Shown here piece after piece: positions 1 to 9,396 of a DNA stretch of 64,000 nt. This DNA is from Pseudonocardia bannensis. GTDB taxonomy: Bacteria; Actinomycetota; Actinomycetes; Mycobacteriales; Pseudonocardiaceae. Both the position numbers and the translations under genes were made by a program. Numbering within the stretch: the first letter of the stretch is position 1; every line of letters begins with the position of its first letter. The DNA lies in assembly GCF_012911875.1 (NCBI RefSeq), contig NZ_JAAXKZ010000001.1, positions 62,001 to 126,000 of the forward strand, in the 5' to 3' direction. The notes under the pieces were generated by a model. That model did no database searches. It saw nothing but the letters and a program-made list of their open reading frames with translations, and was not told where the DNA came from.

Positions 1-1
1 C

Positions 2-85
2 CGGCTGGGCGCGGCTCCCGCACCGCCGGCGCCGTCGGCACCACACGACACCCGCGACCTCGACCTCGACCTCGTGAAGGGATGA
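2..85 (+). CDS. C-terminal end of an upstream protein (partial)
   Basis: An open frame enters from the left edge and ends at a TGA (83-85) that overlaps the ATG of the next gene in the ATGA arrangement usual for translational coupling. Only 27 residues are visible; they are rich in Ala and Pro and finish with a short Asp-Leu repeat. No family can be named. The overlap suggests it is the preceding member of the esterase, GMC oxidase and aldehyde dehydrogenase operon. Confidence 0.5.
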   Translation, partial: RLGAAPAPPAPSAPHDTRDLDLDLVKG

Positions 86-1017
86 CCGGGATGCGCCTTC
101 CCGCCGTGCCCCGACCGCTCATGCGCGCCCTGGTGCGCTACGGCGTCCGCCCCGTGCTCTCCGCCGGTGTCCCGGAAGCCTTCCAGCGGCGCTGGCTGGA
201 GATCATGACGGCCCCGACGCCGCTGCCGTCAGGAGTGCGGGTCACCCGTGACCGGCTCGCCGGCCGCCCGGCCCTGCGCCTCACCCCGCCCGGGGCCGAC
301 CCCGCTCGGGCCGTGCTCTACCTGCACGGCGGCGGTTTCACGATCGGTTCCCCGGCCACCCACCGCGCGCTCGCCGGTCACCTGGCCGACGCCGCCGGCG
401 CCACCGTCTACGTGCTCGACTACCGGCTGGCCCCGGAGCACCCCTACCCCGCGGCCCTGGACGACACCACCGCGGCCTACCGGGAGCTGCTCGAGCGCGG
501 TTACGCGGCCGAGCACCTCTCCATCGCCGGCGACTCCGCCGGGGGCTGGCTGACCCTCCGGGCGGGGATCGAGCTGCGGGACGCCGGGACACCGCTGCCC
601 GCACTGCTCGTGCTGATCTCGCCGGTCGTCGATCTCGGGCCCACCGATCGTCCCGACGACGCCGGCGACCCGATGCTGCAGAAGAGCTGGATCCGGTCGT
701 GCATCGACAGCTTCGCGTCCGGCCGCGATCCCCGCTCGCCGGAGCTGTCCCCGGTGTACGCCGACCTGGCCGGGCTGCCGCCGCTGTGGGTGCACGTCGG
801 CAGCGACGAGATCCTCTACGACGACTCGGTCCGCATCGTCGAGCGGGCGCGCGCCGCGGGGGTCCGCGCCGACCTGCGCCGCCTCGACGGGCTCTGGCAC
901 GTCGCGCACGCCCACGCCGGGCTGCTGCCCGAGGCCACCGCCGCGGTCGCCGAGCTCGGTGGCCACATCCGGCAGGCGACCCTGCCACTGACCGACACGA
1001 CCGGGAGTTCCGCGTGA
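82..1017 (+). CDS. Alpha/beta hydrolase, HSL-family carboxylesterase
   Basis: A 311-residue serine esterase of the hormone-sensitive-lipase (bacterial family IV) group, expected to hydrolyse short acyl or acetyl esters in the cytoplasm. The oxyanion-hole motif HGGG is at residues 82-85, the nucleophile lies in GDSAGG (Ser152), and the likely acid and base are Asp242 (GSDEILYDD) and His273 (LWHVAHAH). The length is normal for the family and no signal peptide is seen. The ATG at 82 follows AAGG closely; the ATG at 91 is an alternative. The stop overlaps the GTG of the GMC oxidoreductase, so the enzyme probably releases an alcohol for the two oxidation steps encoded downstream. The substrate is not evident. 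Confidence 0.88.
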   Translation: MTGMRLPAVPRPLMRALVRYGVRPVLSAGVPEAFQRRWLEIMTAPTPLPSGVRVTRDRLAGRPALRLTPPGADPARAVLYLHGGGFTIGSPATHRALAGHLADAAGATVYVLDYRLAPEHPYPAALDDTTAAYRELLERGYAAEHLSIAGDSAGGWLTLRAGIELRDAGTPLPALLVLISPVVDLGPTDRPDDAGDPMLQKSWIRSCIDSFASGRDPRSPELSPVYADLAGLPPLWVHVGSDEILYDDSVRIVERARAAGVRADLRRLDGLWHVAHAHAGLLPEATAAVAELGGHIRQATLPLTDTTGSSA

Positions 1018-2615
1018 GTGACCAGAAGTCCTTCGACTACATCGTTGTCGGGGCGGGCAGCGCGGGGTGCGTGCTCGCGTCCCGGCTGACCGAGGACCCG
1101 ACCGTCTCGGTGCTGCTGCTCGAAGCCGGCGGCCGGGACGACGCCGACGAGATCCGTATCCCGGCGGCGTTCTCCAGCCTGTTCAAGACCAAGTGGGACT
1201 GGGACTACCGGACCACCGAGCAGAAGCAGCTCGACGGCCGCCGCGCGTACTGGCCGCGGATGAAGGCCCTCGGCGGGTGCTCCTCGATGAACGCGATGAT
1301 CTACATCCGCGGGCACCGGGCCGACTACGACGGCTGGCGTGACCAGCACGGGGCGCAGGGCTGGGGCTACGCCGACGTGCTGCCCTACTTCGTCCGCGCG
1401 GAGGGCAACAGCCGCCTGGGCGGGCCCTACCACGGCACGTCGGGCCCGTTGCACGTCGAGGACCGGCGCTACACCCACGAGCTGACCGAGGCCTGGGTGG
1501 AGTCGGCCGTGGCGTCCGGGCTCAAGCGCAACGACGACTTCAACGGGGCCGACCAGGAGGGCGCCGGCCTCTACCAGGTCACCTGCAAGCGGGGCCGGCG
1601 ATGGTCGGTCGCCGACGCCTACCTGCACCCGGCGGCGGACCGGCCGAACCTGACCGTCCACACCGGGGCGCACGCGACCCGGGTGACCATGGACGGTTCC
1701 CGGGCGACCGGGGTGTCCTACCTCCAGGACGGCACGCTGCGTACCGCGCACGCGTCCGCCGAGGTGCTGCTGGCGGGCGGGGCGATCAACTCCCCGCAGC
1801 TGCTGATGCTCTCGGGCATCGGCCCGGCGACGCACCTGCGCGAGACCGGCGTGGACGTGCTGGTCGACCTGCCGGGCGTGGGCGAGAACCTGCACGACCA
1901 CCCGGCAGTGCCGCTGCTGTGGCGCAGCCGCGGCACCAGCGACCTCGTCGACGCCCTGAGCCCGGCCCGGTTGATCCAGTGGCAGGCCCTGGGGCGCGGG
2001 CCGCTGGCCTCCAACGTCGGCGAGGGCGGCGGCTTCTTCCACAGCCGTGACGGGCTGGCCGCCCCCGACCTGCAGGTGCACGTGGCACCCACCGGGTTCT
2101 ACGACAACGGGCTGCGCGAGCCGGTGGGCCGGATGTTCACCGCGGCCCCCACCCTGGTGTCCGTCGCCAGCCGTGGGCGGCTGCGGCTGCGGTCCGCGGA
2201 CCCGTCCTGGCGGCCCGAGATCGACGTCCGCTACTACGACGACCCGGCCGACCTCGACGCCATGCTGGCCGGGTGCCGCCGGGTGCTGGAGATGGCCCAG
2301 GAGGGCCCGCTCGCGCAGCTGCTGGACATGTCGTACCGGCCCGCGGCGGGGGCGCGCAGCAGCGACTCCGAGCTGATCGACCACATCCGGGCGCTGACCC
2401 AGACGCTCTACCACCCGGTGGGCACCTGCGCGATGGGCAGCGGCGAGGACGCCGTCGTCGACCCGGAACTGCGGGTGCGCGGCACCGAGGGCCTGCGCGT
2501 GGTCGACGCGTCCGTGATGCCGGTCGTCCCCCGGGGCAACACCAACGCCCCGACGATCATGATCGCGGAGAAGGCCGCCGACCTGATCCGCGGGCGCACC
2601 GCGCCGGCCGTCTGA
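1014..2615 (+). CDS. GMC-family FAD-dependent alcohol/choline dehydrogenase
   Basis: A 533-residue flavoprotein that oxidises a primary alcohol to an aldehyde. The FAD-binding GAGSAG is at residues 13-18, the first GMC signature contains [12 protein letters not shown], the second contains [15 protein letters not shown], and the C-terminal catalytic pair appears as His467 (HPVGT) and Asn511 (GNTNAP). The start is GTG 1014, in a GTGA overlap with the esterase stop; the frame is open further upstream but runs across the esterase gene, so those starts were rejected. An aldehyde dehydrogenase follows after 30 bp, giving an alcohol-aldehyde-acid pathway. It resembles choline or polyethylene-glycol dehydrogenases; the exact substrate cannot be read. 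Confidence 0.9.
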   Translation: MSDQKSFDYIVVGAGSAGCVLASRLTEDPTVSVLLLEAGGRDDADEIRIPAAFSSLFKTKWDWDYRTTEQKQLDGRRAYWPRMKALGGCSSMNAMIYIRGHRADYDGWRDQHGAQGWGYADVLPYFVRAEGNSRLGGPYHGTSGPLHVEDRRYTHELTEAWVESAVASGLKRNDDFNGADQEGAGLYQVTCKRGRRWSVADAYLHPAADRPNLTVHTGAHATRVTMDGSRATGVSYLQDGTLRTAHASAEVLLAGGAINSPQLLMLSGIGPATHLRETGVDVLVDLPGVGENLHDHPAVPLLWRSRGTSDLVDALSPARLIQWQALGRGPLASNVGEGGGFFHSRDGLAAPDLQVHVAPTGFYDNGLREPVGRMFTAAPTLVSVASRGRLRLRSADPSWRPEIDVRYYDDPADLDAMLAGCRRVLEMAQEGPLAQLLDMSYRPAAGARSSDSELIDHIRALTQTLYHPVGTCAMGSGEDAVVDPELRVRGTEGLRVVDASVMPVVPRGNTNAPTIMIAEKAADLIRGRTAPAV

Positions 2616-2645
2616 CACCCCAACCGACCCCACCGGAGGAAGATC

Positions 2646-4178
2646 ATGAGTGTCACCGACATCGCGACGCGACGCGACGCGGAAACGGACGCGGAGACGT
2701 TCGACTCACTGAACCCCGCGAACGGCGAGGTCGTCGGCACCTACCCGGTACACGGCGCCGAGGACGTCGCGGCCGCGGTCGCGCGCGCCCGGGAGGCGAC
2801 CGCGTTCTGGTCGTCGCTGTCGTTCGCCGAGCGTGCCGAGCGGCTGCGGGCCTGGGCCGGGGTACTCACGCGCCGGCTCGCACAGCTGTGCGAGGTGGTG
2901 CACGCCGAGGTCGGCAAGCCCCACGGCGACGCGCAGCTCGAGGCCGCGCTCGCGATCGACCACATCGCCTGGGCGGCGCGCAACGCCTCCAAGGTGCTCG
3001 GGCCGCGCCGCGTCTCGCCGGGCCTGCTGATGGCCAACCACGCCACGACCGTCGAGTACCGGCCCCTCGGGGTGGTCGGCGTGATCGGGCCGTGGAACTA
3101 CCCGGTGTTCACGCCGATGGGTTCCATCGCCTACGCGCTGGCCGCCGGCAACACGGTCGTCTTCAAGCCCAGCGAGCACTCCCCCGGCGTGGGCGCCTGG
3201 CTGGTCGACACGTTCTCCCAGGTCGTGCCCGAGGCCCCGGTGCTGCAGCTGATCACCGGGTTCGGCCCGACCGGCGAGGCGCTGTGCCGGTCCGGCGTGG
3301 ACAAGATCGCCTTCACCGGTTCGGCGAAGACGGGCACGCACGTGATGAGGGCCTGCGCCGACACGCTGACCCCGGTGATCATCGAGGGCGGCGGCAAGGA
3401 CGCCCTGCTCGTCGACGCCGACGCCGACATCGCCGCCGCGGCCGACGCGGCGGTCTGGGGCGGGATGTCCAACGCCGGGCAGACCTGCATCGGCGTCGAG
3501 CGGGTCTACGTGCACGAGCGGGTCTACGACGCGTTCGTCTCCGAGGTCACCGCGCGGGCGCGGCAGGTCCGGGCGGGTGCCGACCCGGGCGCGAAGATCG
3601 GGCCGATCACCATGCCCAGCCAGCTCGGGGTCATCCGCCGGCACATCGAGGACGCGCTGGCGCGTGGCGGCCGGGCGCTGGTCGGCGGCCTCGACGCCGT
3701 GGGTGAGCGGTTCGTGCAGCCGACCGTGCTGGTCGACGTGCCGGAGGACTCCATCGCCGTCACCGAGGAGACCTTCGGGCCGACGCTCACGATCGCCAAG
3801 GTGCGCGACATGGACGAGGCCGTGGAGCGGACGAACGCCACGGCCTACGGGCTCGGCGCGACGGTGTTCTCGAAGTCCCGCGGCATGGAGCTCGCTCGGC
3901 GGATCCGCTCCGGGATGGCGTCGGTGAACTCGGTGATCTCGTTCGCCGCCGTCCCGTCGCTGCCGTTCGGCGGGACCGGCCAGTCCGGGTTCGGGCGCAT
4001 CCACGGCCCGGACGGGCTGAAGGAGTTCACCAGCGCCAAGGCGATCGCCCGGCAGCGGTTCCCGATCCCGCTCGCGCTGACCACGTTCGCCCGGTCCGAG
4101 GCCGCGGACAAGGCGATGGCCACGCTGACCACGCTGCTGCACGGCAACGCGGGGAAGCTCCCGCGCCGGCGGCGCTGA
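2646..4178 (+). CDS. NAD(P)-dependent aldehyde dehydrogenase
   Basis: A 510-residue aldehyde dehydrogenase that oxidises an aldehyde to the acid. Asn151 (GPWNYP), the cofactor motif FTGSAKTG (223-230), the general base Glu247 (EGGGK) and the nucleophile Cys281 (GQTC) are all present. It starts at ATG 2646, five bases after a strong GGAGGA. The C-terminus carries an extra basic tail of about 30 residues ending in four arginines, as in some mycobacterial succinate-semialdehyde-type enzymes. It is the last gene of the esterase-GMC-ALDH operon and is followed by a clear hairpin. The context suggests it oxidises the aldehyde made by the GMC enzyme. Confidence 0.9.
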   Translation: MSVTDIATRRDAETDAETFDSLNPANGEVVGTYPVHGAEDVAAAVARAREATAFWSSLSFAERAERLRAWAGVLTRRLAQLCEVVHAEVGKPHGDAQLEAALAIDHIAWAARNASKVLGPRRVSPGLLMANHATTVEYRPLGVVGVIGPWNYPVFTPMGSIAYALAAGNTVVFKPSEHSPGVGAWLVDTFSQVVPEAPVLQLITGFGPTGEALCRSGVDKIAFTGSAKTGTHVMRACADTLTPVIIEGGGKDALLVDADADIAAAADAAVWGGMSNAGQTCIGVERVYVHERVYDAFVSEVTARARQVRAGADPGAKIGPITMPSQLGVIRRHIEDALARGGRALVGGLDAVGERFVQPTVLVDVPEDSIAVTEETFGPTLTIAKVRDMDEAVERTNATAYGLGATVFSKSRGMELARRIRSGMASVNSVISFAAVPSLPFGGTGQSGFGRIHGPDGLKEFTSAKAIARQRFPIPLALTTFARSEAADKAMATLTTLLHGNAGKLPRRRR

Positions 4179-4197
4179 CGCGCAGCAGGTCCACGCG

Positions 4198-4225
4198 CGG
4201 GCGGGCCGTCACGACGGCCCGCCCG
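4198..4225. terminator. Bidirectional hairpin terminator
   Basis: A perfect 13-bp GC-rich inverted repeat (4198-4210 with 4213-4225) begins 20 bp after the aldehyde dehydrogenase stop, between convergent genes. There is no U-tract, which is usual for high-GC actinobacteria. Confidence 0.7.
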
Positions 4226-4287
4226 TCGGCGTGTCCGCGCCCCCCGTGGCAACCGGGCAACGCGCGCGTCGGGACGCGCGTGGGGAG

Positions 4288-4363
4288 CACAACGGGCGCG
4301 TCACCCACAACGGGCCGCGTGGCGGCACGACGGGCACGTGGCGGCACAACGGGCGCACGATCA
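4288..4363. repeat. Imperfect tandem repeat, period about 19 bp
   Basis: Four imperfect copies of a unit beginning CAC(A/G)ACGGGC start at 4288, 4306, 4326 and 4345, inside the 237-bp space between the convergent aldehyde dehydrogenase and SDR genes. No gene is supported here. Confidence 0.5.
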
Positions 4364-4415
4364 CGTATGACGCAGGAAGTCACCGGGGCGGCACGGCGCC
4401 CGGCGGCGGCCTGGG

Positions 4416-5282
4416 TCAGCGGGGCTCGCGGGCGGCGCGCGCCGCGGCGTCGAGCTCACCGACGAGGGCCTGCAGGGTGCGGTCGCCCTCGATCTTCCGG
4501 TCCAGCAGCGGGTTGACGATCCCACGCAGCACCGACAGCGCGGCCCACCGCTTCGGCACGATCACTCGAGCGGCACGGCGTTCGATGCCGGCGAGGGCCG
4601 CCTGGGCGACCTCCTCCGGTCGGATCGCCTGGCCCAGCGGACCGGGCATGGCCCGCTCCCGGAGCCGGGTGACGATCGGGTTGCCGCCGAAGGCGACCTT
4701 CGCGATGGCGGTGTCGACCCAACCGGGGTAGAGCACCCCGGCGGTGGCCCCGGTGGAGCTCAGCTCGGCGCGCAGGCTGCGGCCGAACATCTCCGCGCCG
4801 GCCTTGGAGACCGCGTACGGCGCGTTGGCCATGCCGTTGACGAAGGCGTAGGCCGACGCGACGACGAGCACGTGCCCGCGTCGCGCGATGACCTGGGGCA
4901 GCGCGGCCTTCACCGTCCGCCACACTCCCAGCAGGTCCACGTCGACGACGTGCTCGAAGACGTCCTCGTCGATGGCGGCGATGGTGCAGGGCGGATCGGC
5001 GGCGATGCCCGCGTTGGCGAACACGACGTCGATCCCGCCGAAGCGCTCCACGGCGGCCGCCACCGCGGCGTCGAGCGAGGCGCGGTCGGTGACGTCCGCG
5101 GCGAGGGCCAGCGTCCGGTCAGCACCCAGCGACGCCGCCACGCGGTCCACGTCCTCCTGACGCAGATCGGTCAGCACCACGCGCGCACCGCGCGCGTGCA
5201 GGGCCTGCGCGGTGGCCCGGCCGATACCACCGGCCGCACCGGTGAGGAACACGACCTTGTCGCGGACGGGGAAGTCGGTCAT
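4416..5282 (-). CDS. Short-chain dehydrogenase/reductase
   Basis: A classical SDR of 288 residues using NAD(P)H on a ketone or alcohol. The TGAAGGIG cofactor motif is at 14-21, ANAG at 89-92, and the Ser143, Tyr156, Lys160 catalytic set is intact (YAVSK). The frame stays open far upstream, but the domain begins at ATG 5282, preceded by AGGCAGG. A possible minus-strand -10 (TAGGGT) lies about 45 bp upstream. The region after the active site is basic and longer than in minimal SDRs, as in the SDRs found beside lipid and xenobiotic genes. It is convergent with the aldehyde dehydrogenase; its substrate is unknown. Confidence 0.85.
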   Translation of the reverse strand: MTDFPVRDKVVFLTGAAGGIGRATAQALHARGARVVLTDLRQEDVDRVAASLGADRTLALAADVTDRASLDAAVAAAVERFGGIDVVFANAGIAADPPCTIAAIDEDVFEHVVDVDLLGVWRTVKAALPQVIARRGHVLVVASAYAFVNGMANAPYAVSKAGAEMFGRSLRAELSSTGATAGVLYPGWVDTAIAKVAFGGNPIVTRLRERAMPGPLGQAIRPEEVAQAALAGIERRAARVIVPKRWAALSVLRGIVNPLLDRKIEGDRTLQALVGELDAAARAAREPR

Positions 5283-5361
5283 CGTCGCCTGCCTCGGCTC
5301 AGCGGTCGGGGTGTGGCCGCACCCTACTGTCATCGACACCGTGATCGGCACCGCTGTATGA

Positions 5362-5580
5362 CCAGTGGTCACACCGTCGGTCAGGTTGCGGTGCATCGCG
5401 ACCAGTTCGGCCCCGCGCTGGAGATGGCCGGACACGGCGTTGAGCGCGGCGTGGTCGACTCCGGGCCCGCTCCACCGGTCACGACGACGTCCGGCCGCGC
5501 GTGCGGGCCGGACACCAGCCGCACTCCCTGCAGGTCCGCGGTCACGTCCCCGCTGTCGAGCAGCAGGCAGGCGACGCCGG
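5362..5580 (-). pseudogene. Fragment of a HAD-IIA family phosphatase, frameshifted
   Basis: On the minus strand this non-coding space reads as the middle of a NagD-like HAD-IIA hydrolase. One frame gives ACLLLDSGDVTADLQGV and then DVVVTGGAGPE; after a one-base deletion near 5459-5464 (GAG-TCGACC where the family has GAG-TTCGAC) the next frame gives DHAALNAV and ELVAMHRNL. These blocks match the family order around the LLLNSGD, GGAGPEFDYAALN and LVAMHRNLYW motifs from memory. The N-terminal DxD motif and the C-terminal third are missing on both sides, so this is a decayed remnant. It lies between the divergent SDR and kinase genes. Confidence 0.6.
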
Positions 5581-5718
5581 GACCGCGAGACCCACGAACG
5601 GGGGGCATCCCGCACCGCGACCTGTCCGCCGAACGGGCTACAGGTACGGTCGGCGGCGCCTGTCCGGGCCGGCCCCGCACCAGGGTCGCTGCCCCCACAA
5701 CGCACCGCGGGAGGACTC

Positions 5719-7107
5719 GTGCAACGCGGCGATGGACCCGACCAGACCCGCCGGTTCCCGGGGCCGGACGCGCCGGGCCGGTCGGACGAGACCCGCCGCG
5801 TCGACGGCCTGGTCGGCTCGCCACGCCGGGACGGCTCCGGCCCCACCCGCAGGATGGGCGCACCCGCAGGTGCGGAGCCCACCCGGCACCTCGGTGGACC
5901 GAACACTCCCGAGGGCCCGGTGCTGGACGGGCGTTACCGGCTGACCGGGCTGCTCGGCACGGGCGGCATGGCCGACGTGCGCCGGGCCGTCGACCTGCAG
6001 CTGAACCGCCCCGTCGCGGTGAAGATCTTCCGGCCCGGCACCGACCCCGACGGGGAGCAGCGCTTCCGCGAAGAGGCGCGGACGCTCGCGAACCTGAACC
6101 ACCCCGGGCTGATCCCGGTGCACGACTTCGGGATCGAGCAGCACCGCGCCTACCTGGTCATGGAGTTGGTCGAGGGGCCGACGCTGCGCGCGCGCCTCGA
6201 CCGGGAAGGCCTGCCGCTCGCCGAGGTGGCACGTATCGGCAGCGACGTCGCGAACGTGCTGGCGTACGTCCACACCCAGGGCGTGGTCCACCGCGACGTG
6301 ACACCGTCGAACGTGCTGCTCGACCAGGGCCGGCGGGTTCGCCTCGCCGACTTCGGGATATCGCGGCTGGCCGGGGCCGCCGGTCTCACCTCCGCCGACC
6401 TCGCCGTCGGCACCCCCGCCTACATGGCTCCCGAGCAGGTGCAGGGCGACCACGCGGGCCCCCCGGCCGACGTCTACGCGCTCGGCCTCGTGCTGCTGGA
6501 GGCCGTCACCGGCCGGCCGGAGTATCCCGGGGGGAGCTGGGAGGCGGCCGCCGAACGACTCTCCCGGCCGCCCGCGGTGCCCGGCGACCTGCCGGAGCCG
6601 CTGCGGCGCGCACTGCTCACCATGACCGAGACCGACCCGGCACGGCGACCGACCGCCCGGCAGGCGGCGCAGATGCTCGCTGACGTCGCCACCGGCGAGG
6701 ACAGCGCCGACAGCGGCTATGCGGAGGAGCCGGCGGGCTCGACGACGAAACGCTACTTCGCGATCGCGATCGGATTGGTCGTGCTGATCGCCGCGCTCGT
6801 CATCGCGTCGCCGGTGAGCGCGCAGGACGCGCCGCAGACGGCCCAGCCGAGCGTCCCGGCCACGACCGAGGACACCGGGAGCGGCCCGGCCGCGGACAAC
6901 CCCACCGGCGCCCCCACCGCCGAGGATCCAGGCCCGAGCGGTGGCGGGGACAGCGGCCCCCGGTTCCCCAGCCCGCCGAGCATCAACCTCTCCGACCTGC
7001 CGGACGTCCCGGACCTGCCGAACGTCCCCGAGGTTCCGGAGTCGGTCCGCGAGGACGCCCGTGGCCTCTGGGAGCGGTTCACCGACTGGCTGTCCGGCGT
7101 GTTCTGA
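5719..7107 (+). CDS. Membrane Ser/Thr protein kinase
   Basis: A PknB-like receptor kinase of 462 residues. A charged N-terminal tail of about 70 residues precedes the kinase domain (about 70-325): glycine loop GTGGMA, ATP-anchoring Lys102 (VAVKIF), catalytic loop HRDVTPSN (Asp193), DFG 211-213, APE 237-239. A single membrane helix (about 346-366) is followed by a 95-residue external tail rich in Pro, Asp and Gly with a Leu-Pro-Asp-Val-Pro type repeat and no PASTA domain. GTG 5719 was chosen because GGGAGG lies just upstream; earlier in-frame starts fall in the phosphatase remnant. The catalytic-loop Lys is Thr, a variant common in bacterial kinases. Confidence 0.9.
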   Translation: MQRGDGPDQTRRFPGPDAPGRSDETRRVDGLVGSPRRDGSGPTRRMGAPAGAEPTRHLGGPNTPEGPVLDGRYRLTGLLGTGGMADVRRAVDLQLNRPVAVKIFRPGTDPDGEQRFREEARTLANLNHPGLIPVHDFGIEQHRAYLVMELVEGPTLRARLDREGLPLAEVARIGSDVANVLAYVHTQGVVHRDVTPSNVLLDQGRRVRLADFGISRLAGAAGLTSADLAVGTPAYMAPEQVQGDHAGPPADVYALGLVLLEAVTGRPEYPGGSWEAAAERLSRPPAVPGDLPEPLRRALLTMTETDPARRPTARQAAQMLADVATGEDSADSGYAEEPAGSTTKRYFAIAIGLVVLIAALVIASPVSAQDAPQTAQPSVPATTEDTGSGPAADNPTGAPTAEDPGPSGGGDSGPRFPSPPSINLSDLPDVPDLPNVPEVPESVREDARGLWERFTDWLSGVF

Positions 7108-7146
7108 CCCGCGGCCGTGCGGGCGGGGCCGGAGTTCGAACGGCGG

Positions 7147-8109
7147 TCAGCCCGGGCCGGAGCCCCCGGCACCGGGCCGGGGGCCCGCCGCGGCGGTCGC
7201 CCGGCGGGGCACGGCGACGCGGGTCAGATCCTGGGCGACGACGATCTCGCCGTCGAACACCGCGGCGGCCTCCTCGTGGAACAGGACCGGGTCGGAGTAG
7301 CGCTGGGAGAAGTGGGTGAGTACCAGCCGGCGCACACCGCATTCCGCGGCCACCGACGCCGCCTGCCGTGCGGTGAGGTGGCCGTAGGCGCGGGCCAGTT
7401 CCTCGTCCTCGCTGAGGAAGGTCGACTCGATCACCAGCAGATCGGCCCGGTCGGCCAGCGCGTACACCGCGTCGCACATCCGGGTGTCCATGACGAAGGC
7501 GAACCGCTGGCCCGGCCGTGGCTCGCTCACCTGCTCCAGCCGCACCGTCCGCCCGTTCAGCTCCAGTGCACCCGCCCGCTGCAGCCGGCCGACGTCGGGG
7601 CCGGTGACACCGAAGCGGGCCAGCAGCTCGGGCACCATCCGCCGGCCGTCCGGCTCGACGAGCCGGTAGCCGAAGGTCTCGATGAGGTGGTCGAGCCGCC
7701 GCGCCTCCAGGGTCGCGGACCGTTCGGTGGCGAGCACCCCGTCGCGTTCGATCGGCTCCTCGCGCACGTCGACGACGTCGCGGAAGAAGGTGGCGTGCCG
7801 CAGCCGCTCGAAGAAGTGCCGGCCCGAGGCCGGGAAGTGCGCGTGCACCGGGTGCGCGACCTGGTCGAGCGAGAGCCGCTGGACGACGCCTGGGAGGCCG
7901 AGGCAGTGGTCGCCGTGGAAGTGGGTCAGGCAGATCCGGGTGATCGCGCTGCTGGGCACGCCGGCCAGCAGCATCTGCCGCTGGGTGCCCTCCCCCGGGT
8001 CGAACAGCAGTCCCTGGTCGTCCCAGCGGAGCAGGTAGCCGTTCTGGTTGCGCTGCCGGGTGGGCGCTTGGCTGGCCGTGCCGAGCACGACCAGTTCCCG
8101 GGCTGACAT
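7147..8109 (-). CDS. rnz: Ribonuclease Z (tRNase Z)
   Basis: A 320-residue metallo-beta-lactamase-fold nuclease that removes the 3' trailer of precursor tRNAs. The N-terminal [19 protein letters not shown] block, the zinc motif HFHGDH (63-68) and the later conserved [15 protein letters not shown] and LTHFSQRY segments are as in bacterial RNase Z of the ElaC group, and the length is normal. ATG 8109 has no Shine-Dalgarno sequence, but a TAGCCT -10 element sits six bases upstream, so the mRNA is probably leaderless. It is convergent with the kinase gene with only 39 bp between them. Confidence 0.92.
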   Translation of the reverse strand: MSARELVVLGTASQAPTRQRNQNGYLLRWDDQGLLFDPGEGTQRQMLLAGVPSSAITRICLTHFHGDHCLGLPGVVQRLSLDQVAHPVHAHFPASGRHFFERLRHATFFRDVVDVREEPIERDGVLATERSATLEARRLDHLIETFGYRLVEPDGRRMVPELLARFGVTGPDVGRLQRAGALELNGRTVRLEQVSEPRPGQRFAFVMDTRMCDAVYALADRADLLVIESTFLSEDEELARAYGHLTARQAASVAAECGVRRLVLTHFSQRYSDPVLFHEEAAAVFDGEIVVAQDLTRVAVPRRATAAAGPRPGAGGSGPG

Positions 8110-8115
8110 CCCGCG

Positions 8116-8121
8116 AGGCTA
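8116..8121 (-). promoter_or_regulatory. -10 element of a leaderless promoter for rnz
   Basis: TAGCCT on the minus strand, six bases before the ATG at 8109, fits the TANNNT plus 6-8 spacing that repeats in this window. Confidence 0.55.
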
Positions 8122-8209
8122 CGCGACCGTCCGCGGGGTGTCGGCCGGTCAGCTCTTCCCTGCGCCCCCGGCGTCGCGCGGCCGCGCCCGCGGAGACGGC
8201 CCGGCTCGG

Positions 8210-9349
8210 TCAGTTCTCGGCCCGGGCCGTGTCCGCCGTGGCTGTGGACGCGACGGACGAGCGGTTGTCGACCACCTGCACGCCGGCTGCGATCCCGGAC
8301 AGACCCCGGTGCCCGTCGGTGCGCCACGCGGCGACGACCGTCGCCACCGCGAGCAGGAACGCCAGCACGCTGCCGACCCCGCCGATGCCCTGGAGCACCA
8401 GGATCCCGCCGGAGCCCACCGTGGCGCGCACGAGCCGACGGCGGCGCGACGGCGCCCGCCCGTCCGGGCCGAGGGGGCGCAGCAGCACCACCTTCTGCCC
8501 GATCGTGGCGCCGTCGCCGGCCAGCGGCACCACGAACAGGAACAGCACGGTGGGCAGCCACCAGCCGACGACGTCACCTGCAGCACCGGGCCAGTCGAGC
8601 TCCCCCGGCCCGCCGAAGGGGACACCGGCGAGCAGCAGCACGGCGCTGACCCCCATCACGAGCGCACTGCCCGTCAGCTGCACCACGAGCACGTCGCAGA
8701 CCATTCCGAGCAGCCGGCGCCTCGTGGTCACCGGGCGGGGCGCGGAGGGCGGTGCGGTCACCCGTTGTCCGGGAACGAGCCGCAGCAGCGGCGCGGCCAG
8801 GGCGCCGAGCATCGCGCCCGCGCTGTTGGCCAGCAGGTCGTCGACATCGAACAGCCGGTACGGGCAGGGGTAGGCACCCCAGATCCCGGTCAGCTGGGTG
8901 ACCTCGATCAGCAGCGAGACGACGGCTCCCGCAGCCGTGGTGAGGATGACGGAGCGCTTGCCGAGGTAGCGCACGAGCGCTCCGAAAGGCAGGAACAGCA
9001 CCACGTTGAACGCCACCTGCTGCACGGCTGGACTGGCCATGAGCGCGTGGAATCCGGACCCGGCCTGCTCGTTGCGGATGTCGCGGAGGAACTGCAGCGG
9101 CCGCAGTTGCGGCTCGACCAGCCAGGCGTCACGGGTGCAGAACGCGGCGTCGGCGTGGGGCAGCGGGAGCAGCACGTAGGCGAGGAGTGCGAGGCCGTAG
9201 ACCAGCGCGGCGCCGGCGAGCATCACGTGGCCGGCACCGAGCGTGCCGCGCCGCCGGAAGCTCACCGCGACGTAGGGCACGAGCAACGCGGTCGCGAGGA
9301 GTCCGCCCAGTACCACCGCGACGAAGGCGGGGAGGACGCGGACGCTCAC
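8210..9349 (-). CDS. VanZ-like domain fused to an RDD domain, membrane protein
   Basis: A 379-residue polytopic membrane protein. The first half is VanZ-like (polar NVVLFLPFG and DVDDLLANSAGAMLGA motifs with surrounding helices). The second half is an RDD domain (RRRLLGMVCDVL, then GQKVVLLRPLG). VanZ proteins are linked to glycopeptide tolerance and wall homeostasis and RDD proteins to transport or osmotic roles; the activity of this fusion is unknown. GTG 9349 starts the first helix; a longer frame upstream lacks the expected sequence. It lies 100 bp from rnz with no shared function evident. Confidence 0.8.
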   Translation of the reverse strand: MSVRVLPAFVAVVLGGLLATALLVPYVAVSFRRRGTLGAGHVMLAGAALVYGLALLAYVLLPLPHADAAFCTRDAWLVEPQLRPLQFLRDIRNEQAGSGFHALMASPAVQQVAFNVVLFLPFGALVRYLGKRSVILTTAAGAVVSLLIEVTQLTGIWGAYPCPYRLFDVDDLLANSAGAMLGALAAPLLRLVPGQRVTAPPSAPRPVTTRRRLLGMVCDVLVVQLTGSALVMGVSAVLLLAGVPFGGPGELDWPGAAGDVVGWWLPTVLFLFVVPLAGDGATIGQKVVLLRPLGPDGRAPSRRRRLVRATVGSGGILVLQGIGGVGSVLAFLLAVATVVAAWRTDGHRGLSGIAAGVQVVDNRSSVASTATADTARAEN

Positions 9350-9396
9350 ACCGCCATCCTGCCCTGCCGATGATCTTCGCGCTGCTCCGCTTCGCG

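Noticed and set aside
699-1013. N-terminal extension of the GMC oxidoreductase
   Set aside because: The extension is an Arg-rich shadow of the esterase; the FAD domain begins right after GTG 1014.
4288-4363. Membership of the 19-bp repeat in the 22-bp GCGAGTCG family
   Set aside because: The unit (CACAACGGGC) and period differ, and it lies 110 bp after the stop codon behind a terminator.
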